A stretch of 52,763 nucleotides of DNA from an uncultured Gammaproteobacteria bacterium (GTDB lineage Bacteria > Pseudomonadota > Gammaproteobacteria > GCA-001735895). Below are positions 46,637-52,763 of the stretch, piece by piece. The stretch is from positions 1 to 52,763 of the forward strand of contig CALCSG010000396.1 of assembly GCA_937894085.1 (NCBI GenBank), in the 5' to 3' direction. The position numbers and the translations under genes were made by a program. Below the pieces are notes generated by a model that saw only the letters and a program-made list of their open reading frames with translations, ran no database searches and was not told where the DNA came from. Position 1 is the first letter of the stretch, and the number at the start of each line of letters is the position of its first letter.

Positions 46637-47084
46637 TAATTCAAATTGCAGAAGTTTTACCTATAAAAAACTGACATGCAATAGTGGAATAATTTGGAGT
46701 TGTATGCGATGTCGCAATGACTGGTTTCGCCCCGGAACCGTCGATCCCTATGGCATGTAGGGAATGGCTCAAATAGGTCGATAGGCTACTTTAGTTTACG
46801 GTGCCAGATTTGTGTCAAAATAACTAAAAATTACTGTCATTTACTGGCATAAATGAAAACGGACTACGTGTAAGTAACTGATTATAAAAATTAAAAACCA
46901 AATGAAAATCCTCGTGTCGGTGGTTTGAGTATTCGGCTCATAAGCAATAAGGACATAGTGAATGCAGATATTGCAAGGAGTAATATATCTGCCCCTGAGC
47001 CTCACCCTGTGGGTTCGCTTTCGCTCATTCAAATCGCTCCCGACGATTTAGTCCGCCCCTGGCACCATTTAAATCAATTACTTA
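46637..47084 (+). repeat. Island right end: split tRNA-Phe fragments (att copy 3)
   Basis: TGAAAATCCTCGTGTCGGTG and the next three bases (46903-46925) match the anticodon arm to T stem of tRNA-Phe. The 3' end TCCGCCCCTGGCACCATTTA with ATCAATTACTTA follows at 47052-47084, after about 125 bases of unrelated sequence. One G of the tRNA end is missing. Together they look like a tRNA-half attachment site later interrupted. No gene is seen in this stretch. Confidence 0.75.
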
Positions 47085-47111
47085 ACTCCCTTTTTGTCCC
47101 CTTTTAACATA

Positions 47112-48007
47112 TCATAAACTCTGACGTAGTTCCTGAGCAATGAAATCGAAGACTCGTCGAACCCGAAGGCTGGTTCGCAATTCTTGATGACATACAAGCC
47201 AGACAGGTAGCTGCATTGCCGGGCCCATGTGTTCGAACGCACGAACCAGACCGGGGTAATTGTCACCCAGGTCTTCAGGAAAGAAAATTACACCCAGCCC
47301 TTCCTTGCAAAGTTCCAGTTGTAATGGCTGAAATGAAGTAATGAGTCTAAAATTTTGCTTCGACAGCTGCCAGCCCTTTTTATTGAGAACTTCCGATGCC
47401 GAATTACTTCGATCAAAACCGATGATCTGAATAGTAGAGAGTTCTGATATTTCCGAGAATTCAGGTAATTGCTCCAGGTAATCCTGAGTTGCATACAGCC
47501 TGATAACTTCTTCACCAAGTTTTTTGGCGATCAAATCATTTTGTGTCGGTCGAAAGTTCCGAATCGCAATATCTGCTTCTCGCCGTTTCAGATCGCTAGG
47601 CTCATTTGTTACAACCACTTCAATATCCATCCCCGGTTCTTTTTGTCGTAATTTAGCGATAATTTTTGGTAACCGAAACACAGCATCTAATTCTCCGGCA
47701 GAAATAACGACAGTACCTTCTATCTGTTGAGACTGCCCGGTAGCGGTTAATGAAAACTGCAATGCTGCTTTACCCATTGAACGGGCATGTTCTAATAATT
47801 GCATGCCACTTTCAGTAAAACCAGGCGCTGTCCAACCCGTTCAAATAAAGTGACACTCATCTCGGCTTCGAGTGCAGCAACTTGACGACTCAGTGTCGGT
47901 TGAGTTAACACCAATGCTTTAGCAGCAGCGGATAAGGTACCTTCTTCCGCTGTAACCAGGAATGCGCGAGTGTTGTTCCACTCGAATTTAATAGACTTCC
48001 AGTTCAT
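47112..48007 (-). CDS. LysR-family transcriptional regulator (frameshifted near residue 65)
   Basis: ORF 48007-47792 gives the N-terminal HTH (RAFLVTAEEGTLSAAAKALVLTQPTLSRQVAALEAEMSVTLFERVGQRLV), and ORF 47804-47112 gives the effector domain (MQLLEHARSMGKAAL, GTVVISAGELDAVFRLPKII, KEGLGVIFFPEDLGD). They join at a four-base run (AAAA 47817-47820 on the plus strand). One additional base yields LVFTESGMQLLEHA, the normal LysR linker. The protein would be about 298 residues. It diverges from an NmrA-like gene 100 bases away, its likely target. Confidence 0.87.
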
Positions 48008-48106
48008 GCAAATATGTATAATAATTATATTAATTTAGCCAATTTACCTTCTAATAATGCATAAGTATAGTGATCTCTATTGAAATGATATTTGGAGAAC
48101 AGAATT

Positions 48107-48832
48107 ATGACTACTCTCGTCGTTGGAGCAACTGGGGCAACCGGTCGTATATTGGTCGAACAATTACTTGATCAGGGAGAAAAAGTAAAAGTTATAGTTC
48201 GCTCAGTGGAAAGTTTGCCAGAGTTAGTAAAACAAAATGATCGACTAACGTTCACCGAAGCCAGCCTGCTGGATATGACAGATGCAGAACTGTCAAAGCA
48301 AGTTGAAGGGTGCCGCGCAGTCGCTTCCTGCCTTGGTCATAACTTAACTTTCCAGGGAATGTTTGGTCACCCCAGGCGTTTAGTGAGCGACGGGGTTCAG
48401 CGATTATGCCAAGCCATTGAGAAGACCAAAGCAGATATTCCGGTAAAATTTATTTTAATGAATACCACAGGAAATCAGAATACTAAAGCTGCAGAAAAGG
48501 TATCAATAGCTCAATCTGTTGTCGTTGGACTGATACGACATTTGATACCTCCACATGCTGACAATGAAGTAGCCGCCAGATATTTACAATCCAATTTTGC
48601 AGGAAATCAAAAAAAGATTGAATGGGTAGCAGTTCGTCCCGATAGTCTTATCAACCAAGAGTCAGTTACTGAATATGATGTCTACCCATCTCCAATTCGT
48701 AGCGCTATTTTTGATGCCGGTAAAACCAGTCGAATCAATGTGGCTCATTTCATGTCGCAGTTAATCATTAACGATGACACCTGGGATAAATGGAAAAGTC
48801 AAATGCCTGTTATTTATAATGCTTTGAACTAA
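48107..48832 (+). CDS. NmrA-like NAD(P)-binding oxidoreductase (atypical SDR)
   Basis: ATG 48107 follows GGAGAAC and is preferred to the in-frame start at 48092, giving 241 residues. The nucleotide-binding loop is TTLVVGATGATGRILVEQLL. The middle has CRAVASCLGHNLTFQGMFG and the C-terminal region VAARYLQSNFAGNQKKIEWVAVRPDSL. The catalytic YxxxK of classical SDRs is not evident, as in atypical SDRs that bind NADPH as sensors or reductases. The divergent LysR gene suggests inducible expression. Confidence 0.88.
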   Translation: MTTLVVGATGATGRILVEQLLDQGEKVKVIVRSVESLPELVKQNDRLTFTEASLLDMTDAELSKQVEGCRAVASCLGHNLTFQGMFGHPRRLVSDGVQRLCQAIEKTKADIPVKFILMNTTGNQNTKAAEKVSIAQSVVVGLIRHLIPPHADNEVAARYLQSNFAGNQKKIEWVAVRPDSLINQESVTEYDVYPSPIRSAIFDAGKTSRINVAHFMSQLIINDDTWDKWKSQMPVIYNALN

Positions 48833-49025
48833 GGGTAGCCTCAAAAATAAAATCAATAACTCTGATCCCGGTTAATTTTCAAAATTGTTATGTGAGGTCG
48901 CTATCATAATTAACGAATTAATGTATTTAATCGATTATATCTGTCAGCTTTAAGTTTTGCTTAATGTTCAACCTCTAATCTTCACTGCTTTAATCTTAAT
49001 CACCCGACAAAACTGATAGATCACT

Positions 49026-50111
49026 ATGAAAACAATTTATAATTCTATTCTGTTCGCTCTTCTCTGTAATTATGGCGTAGCTCAGGCTGCCACCATAACT
49101 GTCATCTCTTCATCAGATGCCAGTTTAAGAGGAGCCATTACTCAGGCTAATGATGGCGATATTATTCAAATCCCTTCAGGCGTTATTTACTTAACCGCAC
49201 CACTCAATATCACTAAAAATCTGACGCTTAGCGGGACCGGTACATCTTTGGTGGCTCTCGATGGAAACTCGTCGCACCGGGTGATAGCTTTCTCCGGCAA
49301 CACTTTAGCCCTTAACAATCTACAAATTCAAAATGGATCGAATAATGACGGCCTGGGCGGTGCCGGTTTATTAATACAATCCGGTACAGTCACAATCAGT
49401 AACAGTACCTTCACTGGCAACAACGATGTTACCGGGGGTGGAGCTATCTATAACAATGGCAACCTCACCATCAATCGCTCTACTTTGTTTAACAACCAGT
49501 CACCAACAGGCGCTGCAATTTTAGTGGGTAGTGCGAGCAACTTAGCCATTTACTACAGTACCCTTGTCAACAATGTTGCTTCAGCCGGGGGGGCAATAAC
49601 GAATGATGGAATGCTCACTACCGAGGGTAGCATTTTTTACAATCCAACCGACTGTTCGGGCACTGGCATTATTAACTCAACAGGTTATAACCTTCAGTCA
49701 GGTCAAACTTGTACACTGCTTAATAACAGTCTGGCGCCTGATTATTTCAATATTCAAACTTCACCGGTAGCTTCTACATTATCTAATGCCGGCAAAACAC
49801 AAATTCTGGTTCCCGATTCAGCTCAATCCAGCATCATCGACAAGGCACCGAGCACCTGTAGTGGCGTTGATCAAATTGGCACCAGCGTCCCACAGAATAT
49901 CCGCTGCGACATCGGCGCTGTTGAAGTCATAGTTGCCTCAACCACCACTCCTACCAATAATGTCAATCAAGGAGATGATGACGAGCATGAAAATGAGGAT
50001 GACGATGATGGAGAAGGCTCTTCAGGTACAGGTAGTTTTAACCCGGTTTTTTTTACCCTGCTTTTGCTGTTGCAGTTAGCCCTAAAAAGAACAAAACAAT
50101 TTAAATTATAG
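49026..50111 (+). CDS. Exported beta-helix surface protein with acidic linker and C-terminal sorting-type tail
   Basis: A protein of 361 residues. A signal peptide (MKTIYNSILFALLCNYGVAQAA) precedes parallel beta-helix repeats (about 45-230: LNITKNLTLSGTGT, GGAGLLIQSGTVTISNSTFTGN, GGGAIYNNGNLTINRSTLFNN). A choice-of-anchor/CSLREA-type ending follows, DQIGTSVPQNIRCDIGAVE. Then come a linker of nearly pure Asp/Glu (GDDDEHENEDDDDGEG) and SSGTGSFNPVFFTLLLLLQLALKRTK, a Gly/Ser-hydrophobic-basic tail like GlyGly-CTERM signals. Such tails are cut by rhombosortase-type proteases. It is followed 10 bases later by the TlpA gene. Confidence 0.82.
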   Translation: MKTIYNSILFALLCNYGVAQAATITVISSSDASLRGAITQANDGDIIQIPSGVIYLTAPLNITKNLTLSGTGTSLVALDGNSSHRVIAFSGNTLALNNLQIQNGSNNDGLGGAGLLIQSGTVTISNSTFTGNNDVTGGGAIYNNGNLTINRSTLFNNQSPTGAAILVGSASNLAIYYSTLVNNVASAGGAITNDGMLTTEGSIFYNPTDCSGTGIINSTGYNLQSGQTCTLLNNSLAPDYFNIQTSPVASTLSNAGKTQILVPDSAQSSIIDKAPSTCSGVDQIGTSVPQNIRCDIGAVEVIVASTTTPTNNVNQGDDDEHENEDDDDGEGSSGTGSFNPVFFTLLLLLQLALKRTKQFKL

Positions 50112-50121
50112 AGATACCACG

Positions 50122-50601
50122 ATGAGTCTATTCACTAAAACACCCTTACTTATTTTAACCCTGTGTGTGCTCACACTATCACCGGCCATTCATGCTGAAA
50201 ATTTACCTTTATATGGTTTAAATGGGAAAACCATGTCTCTGGATCAATATAAGGGCAAAGTGGTCTGGTTAGATTTCTGGGCTTCATGGTGCGTACCCTG
50301 TAGAGCTTCATTTCCATGGATGAATGAAATGCAAAAAAAATATGAATCCAGCGGTTTTGAAGTGGTTGCTATCAATCTGGACAAAGAACGACCCGAAGTT
50401 GATCGTTTTTTGAAACACTACCCTGCCAGTTTTTCCATCCTGCTTGACCCTACTGGCAAAAGTGCCCTGCACTATAAAGTTAAAGGCATGCCATCAAGTT
50501 ACATCCTCGATAAAAACGGCGAGGTAGTGGAGCATCATCTGGGCTTTAAACAGGATGAACTCGCGCAATACGAAAGCAAAATTCAACAATATTTAAAATA
50601 A
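50122..50601 (+). CDS. TlpA-family thioredoxin-like protein (periplasmic)
   Basis: A protein of 159 residues with a signal peptide (MSLFTKTPLLILTLCVLTLSPAIHA). The thioredoxin fold has the active site WASWCVPCRASFPWMNEM and the cis-proline region KGMPSSYILDKNGEVV. TlpA-like proteins reduce specific periplasmic or outer-membrane substrates. It is 4 bases upstream of a cysteine-tailed lipoprotein and linked to an outer-membrane protein gene, so one of these is its probable client. Confidence 0.95.
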   Translation: MSLFTKTPLLILTLCVLTLSPAIHAENLPLYGLNGKTMSLDQYKGKVVWLDFWASWCVPCRASFPWMNEMQKKYESSGFEVVAINLDKERPEVDRFLKHYPASFSILLDPTGKSALHYKVKGMPSSYILDKNGEVVEHHLGFKQDELAQYESKIQQYLK

Positions 50602-50605
50602 AACC

Positions 50606-50821
50606 ATGCACAATATTCTTATGATTTTATCATTGGCGATGCTCCAGTCTGCCTGTACTTTAGAGCCGGTGAATCCCTGGGACAGGAATATTTTATCCAA
50701 GCCTGATATGCAGCTTGATGCGAATGCGGTAAATGATGGTTTTGACGATCATATTTATTTTAGCAAGGAAGCCTCCACGGGTGGCTCCGGTATCGGAGGA
50801 GGCGGTTGCGGTTGCAACTGA
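50606..50821 (+). CDS. DUF4266 lipoprotein with C-terminal GGGCGCN tail
   Basis: A protein of 71 residues. A short lipoprotein signal (MHNILMILSLAMLQSAC) has its lipidated cysteine at residue 17. The mature peptide TLEPVNPWDRNILSKPDMQL and DDHIYFSKEASTGGSG are the DUF4266 core, and the chain ends GIGGGGCGCN. From memory, members of this family share a Gly-rich Cys-Gly-Cys end and neighbours of TlpA and DUF3570 type. The two terminal cysteines could bind a metal or cofactor, or be reduced by the adjacent TlpA. No experimental role is known to me. Confidence 0.88.
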   Translation: MHNILMILSLAMLQSACTLEPVNPWDRNILSKPDMQLDANAVNDGFDDHIYFSKEASTGGSGIGGGGCGCN

Positions 50822-50827
50822 TCATTC

Positions 50828-52081
50828 ATGAAGAAAAATATTAAACAACACCTTTCAGCGGCCACCTGCGCCCTGCTTTCCATGTCGGCCACGACTCATG
50901 CTGAGATTTACGACAGTGACAGCAAAATTAACGCCAGTTTACTGGTCTACGATGAAACGGATCGAATGTCCATTGTGGCATCGCAATTGAGTATCAATAA
51001 AACGATTGATGAATCCAATACTGTAAACGCCTCAATTATTATTGACTCGATCACCGGAGCCACTCCTACCGGTGAAGTACCTTTTGGCAGCGTACAGACC
51101 GTGACATCGGCTTCAGGAAATACTTCTACGGTATCCGCAACGTCATTCCCTTCTATAGAGGTAGAAGATACACGAACCGCCCTGTCCGGTAGCTGGATCA
51201 ATCAGGTTTCCCGACTTCTGGCACTCACAGGTTCTGCCAATTTATCCTCTGAAAACGATTATAAATCTACGGGTTTGAGTCTCAGTGCCTCACTTGACAC
51301 AGAAGATAAGCTCACAACTTATAGCCTGGCTGTCTCTACAACCGCCGATGATATATCTCGTAGCAGCCGGGTCGATAATGTCGCTGGTATTCCCACCGGC
51401 ATGACCAACAGCAGTTTGCTGCTACGTGAGGACACTTCGAGTGAGAGTAGAACCACTAACGATCTGGTCATAGGTTTTACCCAGGTTTTGACGCCCCGGA
51501 CCCTGTTTCAAATGAATTTTACCCGGAGTCAAAGTGATGGATATCATACCGACCCCTATAAGCTGATCAGTATTGTCGATGGCAATGGAGTTCAGGTCGC
51601 AAGTTATTACGAAAAGAGACCGGATAGTCGTGTCCGAAACTCTATTTATAGTCAATTAATCCATAACATCGACGGTGATGTGCTTAGACTCTCTTACCGC
51701 CGTTACCAGGATGACTGGAACCTGACGTCCGACACGCTGGACCTGAAATACCGTATTAAATTGAACAAATACTACGTCGAGCCGCATATTCGTTATTACC
51801 AGCAATCTGCTGCTGATTTCCATCGCTACTACCTGAACGCTGCTGATAGTCCACCAGATTACGCCAGTGCAGACTCTCGGTTAGCAGAGTTTACCAGTTA
51901 TACCCTTGGCGTCAGTAGTGGCTATGATTTCAAAAACTATCAATTCAGTGCCAGACTGGAATATATGTCGCAACAGGCCAGTCCTGATCGATCAAATGAT
52001 CCTGTAAACTTACAGGCGTTTAATTTATTCAACGGTGTGGAAGCCGTTATTGCGCAAGTTAATTTCTCTCTGTTTTTTTAA
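50828..52081 (+). CDS. DUF3570 outer-membrane beta-barrel protein
   Basis: A protein of 417 residues with a signal peptide (MKKNIKQHLSAATCALLSMSATTHA). The body alternates short amphipathic strands (KINASLLVYDETDRMSIVASQLSINK, LTTYSLAVSTT, TLFQMNFTRSQSDGYHTDPYKL, YSQLIHNIDGDVLRLSYRRYQDDW) and ends in a terminal aromatic residue (VNFSLFF), the outer-membrane insertion signature. It starts 6 bases after the DUF4266 stop, so the two are coupled. Barrel strand number and function are unknown. Confidence 0.9.
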   Translation: MKKNIKQHLSAATCALLSMSATTHAEIYDSDSKINASLLVYDETDRMSIVASQLSINKTIDESNTVNASIIIDSITGATPTGEVPFGSVQTVTSASGNTSTVSATSFPSIEVEDTRTALSGSWINQVSRLLALTGSANLSSENDYKSTGLSLSASLDTEDKLTTYSLAVSTTADDISRSSRVDNVAGIPTGMTNSSLLLREDTSSESRTTNDLVIGFTQVLTPRTLFQMNFTRSQSDGYHTDPYKLISIVDGNGVQVASYYEKRPDSRVRNSIYSQLIHNIDGDVLRLSYRRYQDDWNLTSDTLDLKYRIKLNKYYVEPHIRYYQQSAADFHRYYLNAADSPPDYASADSRLAEFTSYTLGVSSGYDFKNYQFSARLEYMSQQASPDRSNDPVNLQAFNLFNGVEAVIAQVNFSLFF

Positions 52082-52100
52082 TCCCGGCCTGTACTCAAAT

Positions 52101-52125
52101 GACTGGATTACCAGCTAATCCAGTC
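52101..52125. terminator. Hairpin after the DUF3570 gene
   Basis: GACTGGATTA and TAATCCAGTC pair perfectly around CCAGC, 20 bases after the stop. The flanks ATGACT...GTCAT extend the stem with one bulge. There is no T-run, so it may be a stability hairpin or a Rho-type site rather than an intrinsic terminator. Confidence 0.6.
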
Positions 52126-52342
52126 GTCATAACCAGTTTGGGCTACAAAATTCTCGGCCGGGTCGCACTGCAAAAGAGCCAGAGTACTGAATAGTCCTGC
52201 CTGAACTCATATCTTAGCCTGTACCGTTACTAGCCCTGAATCAATAAGAGGGTACGAATGGTTTCATTACACTTTTATCATAAAGATCATTGATTACCCA
52301 GGAAACTCAGCCATGATCAAAAAAAACAGAAAATATATAGTT

Positions 52343-52446
52343 TCTCGCCAGGGCGCAAAGAGCGCAAAGGAAAAACCAGTCCTAATTTATAAGTCTTAAT
52401 CAACTTGAAGCAGACTTTCTTAGCGGTCTTTGCATCTTAGCGAGAG
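52343..52446. repeat. CTCGC...GCAAAG palindromic element
   Basis: The left arm CTCGCCAGGGCGCAAAGAGC and the right arm CTTAGCGGTCTTTGCATCTT (followed by AGCGAGAG) form an imperfect long inverted repeat around about 50 AT-rich bases. It has the same architecture as the CACCACGAAG elements but a different sequence, so it is a second family. Confidence 0.65.
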
Positions 52447-52495
52447 TAACGTTTTTCGTAACTATTTAGCGTAATTATAATACCAAAAGCATACC

Positions 52496-52572
52496 CCCAC
52501 GAAGCTCACGAACGCCTACATCTATGTAGGTAGAACAACTCTCAGGAGCGGTTGCCAAGAGCATGAAGAATG
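52496..52572. repeat. CACCACGAAG element, copy 4 (inverted fragment with insert)
   Basis: CCCACGAAGCTCACGAACGC, then CTACATCTATGTAGGTAG and CAGGAGCGGTTGCCAAGAGC, mirror the insert seen in copy 3 (GCAACTGCTCCTG ... CTACATCCGTGTAGGCGTTCG) in the opposite orientation. Only one side of the outer palindrome is clear. Confidence 0.68.
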
Positions 52573-52607
52573 TAATTTTTAAGTCCATTACATTCATAAT
52601 AAATAAA

Positions 52608-52763
52608 ATAGCTCTATATGAAAATAATGTAAATCTTCCAAATACCGAAACTACTGTCAATGCATTCCATGTTTCCGTTAACGGTGCATGCACCACTTCT
52701 CCGGCATGTTTTTAGCCAGAACCCATTACAGATATGGCACTTTTTAAAGTTTAAACTTCGTTA
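52608..52763 (-). mobile_element. Second, diverged MITE copy (cut by window end)
   Basis: Starting ATAGCTCTATATGAAAATAA it follows the reverse complement of the element at 46456. Shared landmarks are ACCGAAACTACTGTCA, CGGCATGTTTTTAGCC and CATTACAGATATGGCACTTT. About 35 bases (TGCATTCCATGTTTCCGTTA...) are extra relative to the first copy. The left terminus has three or so mismatches, so it is older. Confidence 0.85.

Overview
The window looks like a chromosomal segment of a free-living gammaproteobacterium of moderate GC. Support comes from gene content: HrpA, NudE, YfbR, a GcvR-like ACT protein, a NapC/NirT cytochrome, a DUF1538/P-II-like/CBS operon, PEP-CTERM and beta-helix surface proteins, and many short intergenic palindromes. 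The genus cannot be named from this sequence alone. At least five otherwise intact genes are broken by a one-base change in a homopolymer run. Some apparent pseudogenes may therefore be sequencing or assembly errors.

Layout. (1) 1-5.0 kb: the tail of a PP2C-phosphatase/membrane/FGE-like fusion, a small secreted protein, a YyaL-type thioredoxin-domain protein and a soluble chemoreceptor with a zinc-binding CZB domain. (2) 5.1-8.0 kb: a minus-strand operon of two tandem DUF1538 membrane proteins, a P-II-like protein and a CBS-pair protein, followed by an OsmC-like protein. (3) 8.0-21.2 kb: a glycine/serine catabolic locus. A binding protein-permease-ATPase importer runs leftward. An XRE-cupin regulator and then gcvT-gcvH-gcvP-gcvR-like-glyA-sdaA run rightward. 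Matching TGTTTC-N6-GAAACA palindromes lie upstream of the regulator/importer pair and of gcvT, so one regulator probably controls both. The cluster can convert glycine to methylene-THF, CO2 and ammonia, glycine to serine, and serine to pyruvate. (4) 21.2-34.1 kb: housekeeping and signalling genes, namely a tetraheme NapC/NirT cytochrome, a YgjP-like metallopeptidase, HrpA, NudE, an AmmeMemoRadiSam radical SAM enzyme, a DUF302 protein, and a PAS-GGDEF-EAL plus FIST operon. Palindromic repeats separate several of them.

(5) 34.1-47.1 kb: a decayed composite island at an intact tRNA-Phe(GAA). The tRNA 3' end and its flank recur at 39.53 kb and 47.05 kb, and a longer tRNA fragment lies at 46.90 kb. 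A degraded tyrosine-recombinase C-terminus sits beside the middle copy. The cargo includes a HugZ-like protein, frameshifted EEP and GIY-YIG nuclease genes, a dead KAP NTPase carrying a heptanucleotide repeat, a zinc-ribbon protein, a PEP-CTERM protein, a HigBA-like pair with its operator, DUF2130 and AbiEii-like remnants, a FISUMP lipoprotein, a metallophosphoesterase, YfbR, VapBC and a 181-bp MITE. (6) 47.1-52.8 kb: a frameshifted LysR regulator divergent from an NmrA-like oxidoreductase, then a run encoding a beta-helix surface protein, a TlpA-type thioredoxin, a DUF4266 lipoprotein ending in GGGCGCN and a DUF3570 outer-membrane protein. The last three form a compact envelope module of unknown function. 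The right edge holds more repeats and a second MITE copy.
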